From JAUIJL01 sp965366625 (lineage in GTDB: Bacteria > Acidobacteriota > Thermoanaerobaculia > Multivoradales > J023), in contig CBDUGP010000003.1 in NCBI GenBank assembly GCA_965366625.1, positions 1-64,000 on the forward strand: 64,000 bases of DNA. Reading direction: 5' to 3'. Shown piece by piece: positions 25,156 through 33,582 of this stretch. The translations under genes were made by a program, and so were the position numbers. The notes beneath the pieces were generated by a model, which saw nothing but the letters and a program-made list of their open reading frames with translations, was not told the DNA's origin and searched no databases. Each line of letters opens with the position of its first letter. Positions within the stretch are counted from its first letter, which is position 1.

Positions 25156-27432
25156 CTATTGAGGTGCCCGGTCGAGTAGGGAGCGCACCTTCACTGCCAG
25201 CATTTTTGCGGTAAAGGGCTTCTGCAGAATCTCGTCGATGCCTTCGCAAAAGCCGTGTTGAATCATAAACGAGCCCGTATATCCGGAAATGAAAAGGATG
25301 GGGAGCTGGGGGCGAGTTCGTCGTAGCTCGATCGCCAGCTCGGGTCCGCTCATGCCGGGCATGACTACATCGCTGACCAAGAGATCGAGGTTGTTTCCTT
25401 CGCCCAGATCTGTGAGCCGGGTCAAGGCCGATTCTCCGTCTCCCGCGGTCAGTACTCGATATCCCTGGCGTTTCAGCTGGGTCGTGACCAGATGGCGAAC
25501 CGTATCGTCATCCTCGACGAGCAGGATCGTTTCGTTGCCCTTTGCGGCGTCCGGCGGCTGAGGCGAGACGGATGATGGCTCGTCTGCTACGTCCGGTTCT
25601 ACCCGTGGTAAGAACACGGAGAAGGTGGATCCTTGCCCGGGCAAGCTCGAAACCTCGATGGAGCCGCCGAATCGATGAATCGTGGCATAGGCTGTCGCGA
25701 GCCCCAGGCCGGTGCCTTTGCCTGCTTCTTTGGTGGTGAAGAACGGCTCGTAAATATGCTGCAGGGTGCGGGCGTCCATGCCGACTCCGGTGTCGGCGAC
25801 CGTCAGGCATACGTATTGGCCGGGTTCGAGAGGGGCTGTACTTGGATGCGGTGCTCCTTCCTGCTCGTCCGGTGTGACCCGTCGGGTCTCCGTCCGCAGG
25901 GTCAAGCTGCCGCCTTGGGGCATGGCGTCGCGGGCATTGGCGGCTAGATTCAATATCGTTTGATCCAACTGCCCTGCATCGACACGGACGTAGCCCGGCT
26001 CGGTAGCCAGCTCGAATTCGAGCTTGATGTCCTCTCCGATCAGTCGACGTAGCAGGCCCTGGAGTTCTCGGACAGACATATTTAGATCGATGACCTTTGG
26101 GATCACCCGTTCGCGTCGGCTCAGGGTCAGAAGCTTGGCGGTGAGGTCGGAGGCTCGGGTGCCGGCCGCTTCAATTTCACGCACATACGAGCGCATTTCT
26201 TCGTTCGGCGCTTCGTCGAGTAGCAAGTCGCAATAGCCGGCGATCGCGGTCAGAAGATTGTTGAAATCATGGGCGATACCGCCCGCGAGTCGGCCGATCG
26301 CTTCCATTTTCTGGCTTTGGCGCAGTTGGTCCTCAACCTGCCGCTGGTCGGTGACGTCGCGAACGATGGTCAAATAACCTTCTGGATGTCCTTGGTCGTC
26401 TCGCATTTCGACCATGGTGCCGCTGACCAGGCGTTCCCCTTTGTCGACGGTTGTAAAAAGGGTCTCAAATTCGGCATAACCGCGGGCTTTCGCCTGTCGG
26501 AAGACTTCTCTTCTCGCTTCCGGGTTGCCCCAAATCCCCCGGCCGATATCCAGGCTGAGGATCTGCTCTTTTGTTTCGTAACCGAGCAGCTCCAAACCCG
26601 CCCGGTTGACGTCGATCAGCCCACCTTCTCGATCACTGATCGAAACGATGTCGCGACTTTGGTCAAATAGCCGGCGGTAACGCAGTTGGGACTCCCTGAC
26701 CGCTTCTTCCGCCCTTCGGCGTTGACTGATGTCCCGGGCCAGAATCAGGAAGCCGTCAATACGGGGATAGTGCCGAAGGTCCACGAGGCGGGTTTCGAAA
26801 ACCCGTAGCTCGCCGTCGCTGCGGCGCATTCGAATATCCAATTCTTGGGTTTGTCGCCCTGGACCGGGCGACAAGAGCTGCTCGAAAGCGCGTCGATCCT
26901 CACTCGCAATGTTGTCGATGAGACGCCGTTCGAGCAGTTGGCTCGTCCCGACTCCCAGGAGCTTTGCGGCTGAGGGTGCGATGAGCTTGATGACACCTTG
27001 TCGGTCGAGCACCAGAATTAGATCGAGAGAGCTTTCGAGCAGTGCTCGAAATACCTCTTGGTGAAAGTCGGAGAGTTCGGACGGCACCGGCTCTGCTGAT
27101 CTCGTCTCGGGCGCCCCATCCACAGACTCCAAATAAAGCAGTCGGTAGCCGCCTTGCGAGAGGTGTCGAGTGTGGATCCGTAGTTCTGCTCGGGCTCCAC
27201 TGACCAAAGTCGCCTCGACGATGCCTTCGTCGCGGGGTTCGTCGAGGGAAAAGGAGGGCAGGCCCAGGCGTTCGCTGAGCAGGCGGCTCGCGTCCGAGCC
27301 GCGGATCGACTCGAGGGGGGTCTGCATCAAGTCGAGGCCGGAGGAGTTTGACCAGATCAAGCTCGCGAAGCGGTCGAAGACCATGATCGCGGTGGAAAGT
27401 CCCTCTAGGGCATCGAACAAAGGCTCTTGCAC
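25156..27432 (-). CDS. soluble hybrid histidine kinase with multiple PAS domains and receiver
   Basis: A 758-residue signalling protein. Three PAS-like domains span about residues 10-110, 125-245 and 250-365. The HisKA helix carries the phospho-accepting His in GGIAHDFNNLL (about 385). The HATPase has NAAN-like NLAANARDAMP and GTGLGLATAY. A C-terminal receiver has the phosphoacceptor Asp in VSDVVMPGMSG (about 683) and the conserved Lys in LQKPF. No membrane segment is present, so it senses a cytoplasmic cue. The start is GTG with AAGGAG 7 nt upstream. It is divergent from the histone-fold-like gene; an output partner is not adjacent. Confidence 0.92.
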   Translation of the reverse strand: MQEPLFDALEGLSTAIMVFDRFASLIWSNSSGLDLMQTPLESIRGSDASRLLSERLGLPSFSLDEPRDEGIVEATLVSGARAELRIHTRHLSQGGYRLLYLESVDGAPETRSAEPVPSELSDFHQEVFRALLESSLDLILVLDRQGVIKLIAPSAAKLLGVGTSQLLERRLIDNIASEDRRAFEQLLSPGPGRQTQELDIRMRRSDGELRVFETRLVDLRHYPRIDGFLILARDISQRRRAEEAVRESQLRYRRLFDQSRDIVSISDREGGLIDVNRAGLELLGYETKEQILSLDIGRGIWGNPEARREVFRQAKARGYAEFETLFTTVDKGERLVSGTMVEMRDDQGHPEGYLTIVRDVTDQRQVEDQLRQSQKMEAIGRLAGGIAHDFNNLLTAIAGYCDLLLDEAPNEEMRSYVREIEAAGTRASDLTAKLLTLSRRERVIPKVIDLNMSVRELQGLLRRLIGEDIKLEFELATEPGYVRVDAGQLDQTILNLAANARDAMPQGGSLTLRTETRRVTPDEQEGAPHPSTAPLEPGQYVCLTVADTGVGMDARTLQHIYEPFFTTKEAGKGTGLGLATAYATIHRFGGSIEVSSLPGQGSTFSVFLPRVEPDVADEPSSVSPQPPDAAKGNETILLVEDDDTVRHLVTTQLKRQGYRVLTAGDGESALTRLTDLGEGNNLDLLVSDVVMPGMSGPELAIELRRTRPQLPILFISGYTGSFMIQHGFCEGIDEILQKPFTAKMLAVKVRSLLDRAPQ

Positions 27433-27707
27433 AATCCTCTCCTTTACTCGAATTCCGCGTTGGGCAAGAATTCGGTAACGGGAACGACTAGTCTATCGTG
27501 GATCGTGAGTGGTAGTGGAGGAATTGTCGGGTGGCCAGAGCTTTTCCCTGGATTAAAATCAGGTAAAATACGGCGTCGCTGAAAATTCAGAGGGGGAATT
27601 CCTGATTATTATATGATTTCATGGAAATGATCTTGACCCATTCGTCATGTAGATTACGGAAGGTGGATTCCGCCGGGAATCCTCAACGAAGAAAGTGAGT
27701 CCAACAG

Positions 27708-28055
27708 ATGGCTTCCAAAGAAACGCGGAAGAAGTACACCCAACAGGACGTCTTGAACCAGACTCTGGTGGCATTTGGACAGGGCGCCGGCTGTGTTCGG
27801 GTTTCATCCCGAGCGTGTCGTGAACTCGTGGGGTTGATGACCCCGATCATCGAGGCTCGCGAGTTAGCCGCGGAGTGGGAAGAAATCGCGGTCCAGATGT
27901 TGGAACGGATCCGCACGATCGGCAGGGTCGCAGTCGACCTAATGCTCAAGGAAGGGCGAGTTTACATTGAAGAGAATGATGTTGCTGTTGCCTTTCGCCG
28001 GGTTCAGTTGGGCTCGAAAAGTGAGGGCTGCGGCGGAAGGGCAGCCGGCCCATAA
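27708..28055 (+). CDS. small protein resembling a histone fold
   Basis: A 115-residue basic/acidic mixed protein, all helical by inspection. The stretch GAGCVRVSSRACREL looks like loop plus helix 1 of archaeal histones (AGAERVSDDARITL in HMfB, from memory). The C-terminal GRVYIEENDVAVAFRRV parallels GRKTIKAEDIELAVRRF. Between them lies a helix region about 20 residues longer than in archaeal histones. The N-terminus is Lys/Arg-rich (SKETRKKY). The gene ends 37 bases before the Ser/Thr kinase gene in the same direction, so both are probably co-transcribed. No strong ribosome site is seen. A histone-fold DNA-binding or dimerising role is an inference. Confidence 0.55.
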   Translation: MASKETRKKYTQQDVLNQTLVAFGQGAGCVRVSSRACRELVGLMTPIIEARELAAEWEEIAVQMLERIRTIGRVAVDLMLKEGRVYIEENDVAVAFRRVQLGSKSEGCGGRAAGP

Positions 28056-28092
28056 CAGATCGAGCGCGGACAGAAGAAGTTTCACCAAATAA

Positions 28093-30777
28093 ATGCGAGA
28101 GAAGACTCCAGGATCCAGCTCTTCGCGATCGATCGCGCGCCTTAGGGGTCGGATCGATCAGCTTCTTGCTGGTTACTTTCAGTTGGTGTCTGGCTTGGGA
28201 CTTTTAGGTTATCTGTACCTAATAGTATGGCGTAGAGATCTTTTAGATGCAGAGTTATATATCTATATCGGTCAGGTCCTCTTGTATGGTGTTGTAGGAA
28301 CTTTGGCCTATCGTTTCGCGCGCGAGCGAAGCACGATGCTATTTGGGATCTTTCTACTGACAACGTCTACAACATATTCTTCAAGTGCTTTCTATTTGAG
28401 TTCAGTCGGTCTTGATATCCTTGGGAAGGTTGCGAGTCTCATCCAGCACGTACAATTTCAGTTCTTAATTGCGTGGTACTTGTGGCGCTTCATTGAGATA
28501 TTTCCCACAGAGTATGCTCCAACTTACCTCAGGGTAGTAATTCGAGTTTTTAAGATCTCTAGTCTCGTTACAGGCTGTTTTTACGTTCTAATTGGGTTGG
28601 GCACTGCTTGGTTGCAGATTAGTTTCAGGGAGCAATACTTCGAAAATCAATTGCCGAGCCTTCTGCTAGCGGTGAAATTATTGGGAGGATATGCGTGGTA
28701 TACAATTTTTCCCCAGATCACAATTGGCATAGGAGTGTTGCTTCTAAAGGCGAGATTTCTTAAGGGCCAAGATCGTGCTCGATCAAGCCTTTTTGTATTG
28801 GGGCTAGCTATGAGCTTTGGTCTAGCGTCGGTAGGAATATCTATGGAATCTCTCTTCCTCTGGTATCGAGCCCTGATGAAAGATGAGCTGTATAGGCCAA
28901 CCATATTTTTCTCAACGAATTGTGGAATCCTCCTTATGCCTCTAATTACAGGGTATGCGATATTCGCCCACAGGGTCATGGACTTTCAGCAGATCGCCAG
29001 AGGAGCTGTTAGGTACCTATTTGCTAGATATTCAGCAACCGCCCTCACCTTCGTACCATTTGGTCTCTTGGTTGCCTATGTAGTTCTAAACAAGGAACAT
29101 ACCATTGCCGATCTTCTTGGTGGAACTGAAGCTATCCTACTGACGGGCCTGACGGTTTTAGGCCTTATTTTGATGCGTTTTCGTCAGGTGTTGGTGGATG
29201 CCATCGACCGCCGTTTCTTCCGTGACCGATATAACGCTCGATTGGTGTTGACGGATCTGGCGGAGAAGGTTCGTGGCACTCGGAATCTTACCGAGCTGTC
29301 GAAGTTGGTGGGTTCGGGGGTAGATCTGGCGCTGCATTTGAATCGGGTGTCTTTGTTGGTTTTGGACTCGGCTCAAGGCCGGTATGCTGACCCGTTGGAA
29401 CAAATTCGATCGTTGGATACGGCTTCCAAGCTCACGACTATTTTGCAAGGTAGCCGAGAGCCTTTGGTGGTCGATTTTGACGATACACGGTCACCGCTGC
29501 ACGATTTGGGCGACGCAGACAAACATTGGTTGATCGACGGTGAGGTTGAGCTACTTTCGCCTGCCCACGCCCTGGACGGCAATATGATCGGGATCCTCGC
29601 CCTGGGCAGCAAGAAGAGTGCGGAACCCTACGTAGCCGAAGACAAAGAGTTGGTGAAGGGGGTGTGCTCATCAACCGGTTTGGTGATCGAGCTCCTGCAG
29701 CTCAAGGAAAACGCGCCCACCGCTGACATGGCTCTAACCCCAGAGATATCCGGAGCGACCGAGGTGCTGGAACGACCTGTTGACTCTCAGCAGGTGGCCC
29801 GGGAGTGTTTGGCCTGCTCGAGGGTTTATCCGCCTTCGGAAGCCCGTTGCCCGAGATGCAAGGTCGAACTCGAGCCGACCGTGATTCCCTTTGTACTGCG
29901 AGGCCAATATCGTTTCGAATCTAGGCTTGGAACAGGCGGTATGGCGGTGGTTTATCGGGCAACCGACTTGCGTCTCGGACGCGAGGTGGCGATCAAAACC
30001 CTTCCGCAGGTTTCGCCGGAGGCCGCCATGCGTTTGCATCGCGAGGCGCGAACGGCGGCGACCGTGACCGACTCCGGGTTGGCGGCCATCTACGGCATTG
30101 AGACCTGGGAAGGCATGCCGCTTTTGGTCCAAGAGTTCCTAAGGGCGGGCACTTTGTCGGATCGGCTCTTGGCCGGTCAACCGTTGACACCTACGGCGGC
30201 GATCGAAATGGGCAAGACGGTCGCCGCTGCCTTGCAGAAAATCCATTCCGTGGGCATTTTGCACCGGGACTTAAAACCTTCGAATATCGGCTATACCCAG
30301 GACGGCGAGGCAAAGCTCTTGGATTTTGGCGTGGCCCGAATCCACCAGGATTGGCGTCAGGACGTAGAATCCGGTGACGTCGAGGATCTCGACGGTCGAT
30401 CACGGATCCAAAATACCGCAAGTTGGGTGATCGCACGCACGGCCACGGGCCAACTGGTAGGTACAGTGGGTTATCTGTCACCGGAAGCGGTCATGGGTCA
30501 TCCTCCAGAGCCTTCGGTGGATCTTTGGGCCCTCAGCGTGGTGCTCTGGGAGTCCATGGCCGGGGTCAACCTCTTTACCGGCCGATCCTTCCAGGTCGTG
30601 TTGGAAAGAATCCGCGACGTAAAAGTTGCAAAGTTGGGCGATCATCTCAGCGATTGCCCGCAATCTTTGGCTGAGTTTTTTGCCAAAGAGCTGCATCCCG
30701 ACAAAATGAAGCGGGCTCGATCCGGCCGCGAAATGTTCGAGCGATTGGAGCAGCTGCGCCTCGATTTGGGGAGCTAA
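28093..30777 (+). CDS. membrane Ser/Thr protein kinase with GAF-like and zinc-ribbon domains
   Basis: An 894-residue protein with four parts. Residues 1-350 hold about ten membrane helices. Residues about 380-540 resemble a GAF domain. A zinc ribbon follows (CLAC...CPRC, about 573-595). The Hanks-type kinase domain runs from about 604 to the end: glycine loop GTGGMAVVYRATD, VAIK lysine, HRDLKPSN (about 723) and DFGVAR (about 743). All catalytic residues are present. The sensor-then-kinase layout resembles that of the histidine kinase at 37726-40560, with a Ser/Thr kinase as output. The first 350 codons are much AT-richer than the rest. Confidence 0.88.
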   Translation: MREKTPGSSSSRSIARLRGRIDQLLAGYFQLVSGLGLLGYLYLIVWRRDLLDAELYIYIGQVLLYGVVGTLAYRFARERSTMLFGIFLLTTSTTYSSSAFYLSSVGLDILGKVASLIQHVQFQFLIAWYLWRFIEIFPTEYAPTYLRVVIRVFKISSLVTGCFYVLIGLGTAWLQISFREQYFENQLPSLLLAVKLLGGYAWYTIFPQITIGIGVLLLKARFLKGQDRARSSLFVLGLAMSFGLASVGISMESLFLWYRALMKDELYRPTIFFSTNCGILLMPLITGYAIFAHRVMDFQQIARGAVRYLFARYSATALTFVPFGLLVAYVVLNKEHTIADLLGGTEAILLTGLTVLGLILMRFRQVLVDAIDRRFFRDRYNARLVLTDLAEKVRGTRNLTELSKLVGSGVDLALHLNRVSLLVLDSAQGRYADPLEQIRSLDTASKLTTILQGSREPLVVDFDDTRSPLHDLGDADKHWLIDGEVELLSPAHALDGNMIGILALGSKKSAEPYVAEDKELVKGVCSSTGLVIELLQLKENAPTADMALTPEISGATEVLERPVDSQQVARECLACSRVYPPSEARCPRCKVELEPTVIPFVLRGQYRFESRLGTGGMAVVYRATDLRLGREVAIKTLPQVSPEAAMRLHREARTAATVTDSGLAAIYGIETWEGMPLLVQEFLRAGTLSDRLLAGQPLTPTAAIEMGKTVAAALQKIHSVGILHRDLKPSNIGYTQDGEAKLLDFGVARIHQDWRQDVESGDVEDLDGRSRIQNTASWVIARTATGQLVGTVGYLSPEAVMGHPPEPSVDLWALSVVLWESMAGVNLFTGRSFQVVLERIRDVKVAKLGDHLSDCPQSLAEFFAKELHPDKMKRARSGREMFERLEQLRLDLGS

Positions 30778-30799
30778 TCCGGCGACGCCACCGCGCGGG

Positions 30800-31912
30800 T
30801 CAGACCGAAGTACCGTCGGGTGGCGTCTTGACCGGGGAACTCTGCGGAGCGCTGACCTCGCCGTGTTCGCCTGCCTGGCGGCCACCGTATTTCCCGGCCT
30901 GGCGGCCACCGTGTTTCCCGGCCTGGCGGCCACCGTATTTCCCGGCCTGGCGGCCACCGTGTTTCCCGGCCTGGCGGCCGAAGGTGGTCAACTGGCTAAA
31001 GTAGCGCAGGCCGCCCCAAAGATGTACATCGTTGTGACCGGCACGGGCGATCGGCAAGAAAGCTTTGGGTTCTGCCGCAGCGCCGAAAAGTCGCTCTCCT
31101 TGCACGAAAGGAATCGTCAGATCCTCACGGCCGTGGATAAAGAGCTTGGGCATCGTTAGGCGTGGAACTTTCTCGATGGACCGAAAAGCGTTTCTGCTGA
31201 GTAGATGGACCGGCAGATCGGGGTAGAAGTGGCGTGCCATGTCGGAAGCCTGGGTCAGGCTCGACTGCACCACCAAGCCGGCGATTTCGGGTCGATTGAG
31301 TGCGCCGTCGACTGCGATCGCTCCGCCGAGGCTGTGGCCGAAGAGCACCGTCTCATGCCACGGCGCGAGAAATTCGGCGGTGTAGTCTAAGGCTGCGCGC
31401 ACATCGGCGAAGACCCCGCTCTCGGAAGGGCTACCTGCGCTGCGTCCATAACCCCGATAGTCGAAGGCGAAGACATTGAACTTCAGTCGCAACAGCTGCT
31501 GAAAGACGTCCACACGTTCCGCGATATTGCCGGAATTGCCGTGGCAGTAGACCACGGTCAATTTAGCTTCTTCGTGGGGCATCCACCAGCCGTGCAAGGC
31601 GGTGCCGTCTTCGCTCTCAAAGAAGATGTCACGGGTCTTGAGCCCGTGGACCTCGGCATCCCAAATGCCTTCGGGGTAGCGGGTGGGGGAGAACATGTGT
31701 CCATGTTGAAATCGTTGGCGGGCCAGCTCCAGCAAGCCGAGCCCGCCCGCGACGGCCAGTGACGGTAAGGTATATCGAAGCCACGGATCGGCAGCGGATG
31801 TGCTCGGGGTCACGTTGTGCGCCGAACCCTGCTCGTCGGCGTTGTGGGTTGTTGCAGGCAACGCTTCATGGGTTGGGTAGGAGCTGCGGCTCTCAGGAGG
31901 CTTCTCAATCAC
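30800..31912 (-). CDS. alpha/beta hydrolase with repeat-rich C-terminal tail
   Basis: A 370-residue hydrolase of the BEM46/ABHD17-like group. The GTG at 31912 (VIEKPPES) is chosen because GGAG lies 8 nt upstream; the longer frame reading would begin within the promoter. A membrane anchor (LPSLAVAGGLGLLELA) precedes the catalytic domain: oxyanion motif YCHGNSGNIAER, nucleophile GHSLGGA, Asp in HGREDLTIP, and His in AGHNDV. The C-terminus is a Gly/Arg/Gln/Lys repeat tail (GRQAGKHG) encoded by 24-bp tandem repeats. Substrate unknown. The 302-base gap upstream contains its promoter. Confidence 0.82.
   Translation of the reverse strand: MIEKPPESRSSYPTHEALPATTHNADEQGSAHNVTPSTSAADPWLRYTLPSLAVAGGLGLLELARQRFQHGHMFSPTRYPEGIWDAEVHGLKTRDIFFESEDGTALHGWWMPHEEAKLTVVYCHGNSGNIAERVDVFQQLLRLKFNVFAFDYRGYGRSAGSPSESGVFADVRAALDYTAEFLAPWHETVLFGHSLGGAIAVDGALNRPEIAGLVVQSSLTQASDMARHFYPDLPVHLLSRNAFRSIEKVPRLTMPKLFIHGREDLTIPFVQGERLFGAAAEPKAFLPIARAGHNDVHLWGGLRYFSQLTTFGRQAGKHGGRQAGKYGGRQAGKHGGRQAGKYGGRQAGEHGEVSAPQSSPVKTPPDGTSV
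30873..30980 (-). repeat. 24-bp in-frame tandem repeat, about 4.5 copies
   Basis: Units gcctggcggccaccgt[a/g]tttcccg alternate strictly between a and g, giving a 48-bp higher-order period, and encode the GRQAGK(H/Y)G tail of the hydrolase. Confidence 0.9.
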
Positions 31913-32083
31913 GGATGATGCTCCAAAAGGGTGGAATCCAGGCGATTCGCCGGGGAGAATCTGTGTCCCCCTTGACCTTAGATTTGCGGGCTCGAAGAAG
32001 CCCTCTAAAGACTTTCTCGAGAACAGCGGCGCATTGCTGAGACGTAGACAAGAGCTAGGGCTCAGAGCCGCACAGTCCAGTAT

Positions 32084-32112
32084 AGCATATGGGCAATGAC
32101 GCATTGCGTCAA
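32084..32112 (-). promoter_or_regulatory. sigma-70 promoter with overlapping palindrome for the hydrolase gene
   Basis: On the minus strand TTGACG, a 17-nt spacer and TATGCT form a good promoter about 165 nt before the hydrolase start. A palindrome TGACGCA-T-TGCGTCA (32097-32111) overlaps the -35 box and spacer, a typical repressor position. This sits in a 302-base gap with no gene. Confidence 0.6.
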
Positions 32113-32213
32113 TATCACGCCGCGTTGCGGTATCCAAAGAGTGCTTGGACGCTTCCGTCAGCCGTTGAAACGAGTGATAGTCAGGCGAGACCGTCCCAGG
32201 AACGAGGCTTTGT

Positions 32214-32582
32214 TTAGGGGCGATAAGTCGCCGAGCAGTCGGGACCTTCCCAAACGGTGACCGCGGCTACACCGGCCATGGGCAAGCGGTCTTGAAGCTC
32301 GTGGCAAAACCATCGGGCGATATGCTCGGTGGTAGGGCTGAGGGTGTCGAAGGGAGGGACGCTGTTGATGTCGTTGTGGTCGAATCGAGCTGCCAGGGAG
32401 CGAAGATGCCGGCGGATTTCGACGAAATCGAAACCCATTCCTTCGTCATCCAAAGTGTCGGATTCGAGAACCACCTCCACTTGCCAGCTGTGGCCGTGGA
32501 TTTGCTCGGCTTTTCCTCGGTAGGAGCGGAGCCAATGGGAGGCTTCGAAACGGTCTTTGACACGTAGGGTATATGTGGCCAT
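32214..32582 (-). CDS. 6-pyruvoyl-tetrahydropterin synthase family enzyme, PTPS-III type motif
   Basis: A 122-residue COG0720 enzyme. The zinc histidines are His16 (EASHW) and the HGH at 29-31, and the Asp-His pair is in FDHNDIN. In QueD a catalytic Cys precedes HGH by four residues (CX3HGH). Here that position is Ala25, and Glu26 gives EXXHGH, the signature reported for PTPS-III, which can replace dihydroneopterin aldolase (FolB) in folate synthesis. So a folate role is more likely than queuosine. Length is typical. It is 55 bases upstream on the minus strand of nothing else in frame; the MBL-hydrolase operon precedes it. Confidence 0.85.
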   Translation of the reverse strand: MATYTLRVKDRFEASHWLRSYRGKAEQIHGHSWQVEVVLESDTLDDEGMGFDFVEIRRHLRSLAARFDHNDINSVPPFDTLSPTTEHIARWFCHELQDRLPMAGVAAVTVWEGPDCSATYRP

Positions 32583-32637
32583 GGCCAGATTCTATGCCTT
32601 ATTGGCTGTCCATAGGGATTGAGGTGTGGGGCTGCGC

Positions 32638-33582
32638 TCAGCGGGGAATATTGGCGCTGAGGGATCCGTTTTCGAGCCGAACGAGGCCTCGCCGTTGGAA
32701 TTCTCCCACCAAGTGACGGGTCAGCTGTCGGCCGTCCCGGGCACCGAGCAGGTGACCATAGTCGTCGAACCACCGTGCGTCGGCGGCGAGTTCGCAAAGC
32801 GTTTCTAAGGTTACGGGTTGGATGGCGAGGATCGAACTCATGAGCACCCGTCCACACAGGTGCCGACCGAGCTTGCTCGGATCCTCCTGGAAGCCCAACA
32901 AGCGTTGCTCCAGCCGATCTATGGCGTCGGCAACGTTCCGAATCAGCGGACCGTGCCCGGGTACCGCGACTCGGGCGTCCAGGGAGCGGAAGCTGCGGGC
33001 GGTTTCGAGGGCTTCGGCTACGACTTGCGGGCCGTGCACGGCCGTGTGCAGCACGCCGCAATCCCCGTCGTGAAGGGCATCGGCGGAGACCAAAACGCGA
33101 TGCTCTTTTTGCCAGAGGGCAATGGAGTCCGGGGCGTGACCGGGCGCTGCTAGGACCTCAAAGTCGAAGCGGCCCAGTTGAACCGAGTCGCCAATGTGCC
33201 AAATCAGATTCGCGGTCAGCGGAATTTGGGATCGGTCGTGGTAAAGATTGTCGCCAAAGTATTCGGCCCACATGGCGCGTAGGTCGTTGCGCGCAAAGGC
33301 GTCGGCTGTTCTTGCACCGCAGGCGATCGACGCCCCCGACAGCTCGACCAGTCGCCGATTGCCACCCCAGTGGTCGGGATGAATGTGGGTGTTGACGATC
33401 AAACTCAGGGATTTCGGCTCGACTCCGGCTGTCCGCAAGCGTTCCAGGGTGGTTTCTTGATCTCGGAAATGGCCCGTATCGATCAGGATAGGCCCTTCCG
33501 GGGCGTCGATCACCAGATGGTTGGAACTCAACCAACCCCTTTCGATAAAGCGCATGCCTTTGGGCAGGGGTTGGCCACTCAC
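32638..33582 (-). CDS. metallo-beta-lactamase fold hydrolase
   Basis: A 314-residue protein with the zinc motif THIHPDHWGG (HxHxDH), a His in LAAPGHAPDS, the Asp in SADALHDGD and the final His in VAVPGHGPLI. It belongs to the glyoxalase II-like MBL branch, with a C-terminal winged-helix-like region (LGRHLCGRVL, RGLVRLENG). The start is GTG at 33582, overlapping the lipid-kinase stop by GTGA; upstream codons in the same frame lie within the kinase gene. Co-translation with the lipid kinase is likely. The substrate is unknown; similar LACTB2-type proteins act on lipids, thioesters or RNA. Confidence 0.82.
   Translation of the reverse strand: MSGQPLPKGMRFIERGWLSSNHLVIDAPEGPILIDTGHFRDQETTLERLRTAGVEPKSLSLIVNTHIHPDHWGGNRRLVELSGASIACGARTADAFARNDLRAMWAEYFGDNLYHDRSQIPLTANLIWHIGDSVQLGRFDFEVLAAPGHAPDSIALWQKEHRVLVSADALHDGDCGVLHTAVHGPQVVAEALETARSFRSLDARVAVPGHGPLIRNVADAIDRLEQRLLGFQEDPSKLGRHLCGRVLMSSILAIQPVTLETLCELAADARWFDDYGHLLGARDGRQLTRHLVGEFQRRGLVRLENGSLSANIPR

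Noticed and set aside
30873..30980. Regular 24-bp repeats considered as a CRISPR array
   Set aside because: No unique spacers; the units are contiguous and encode the tail of the hydrolase in frame.
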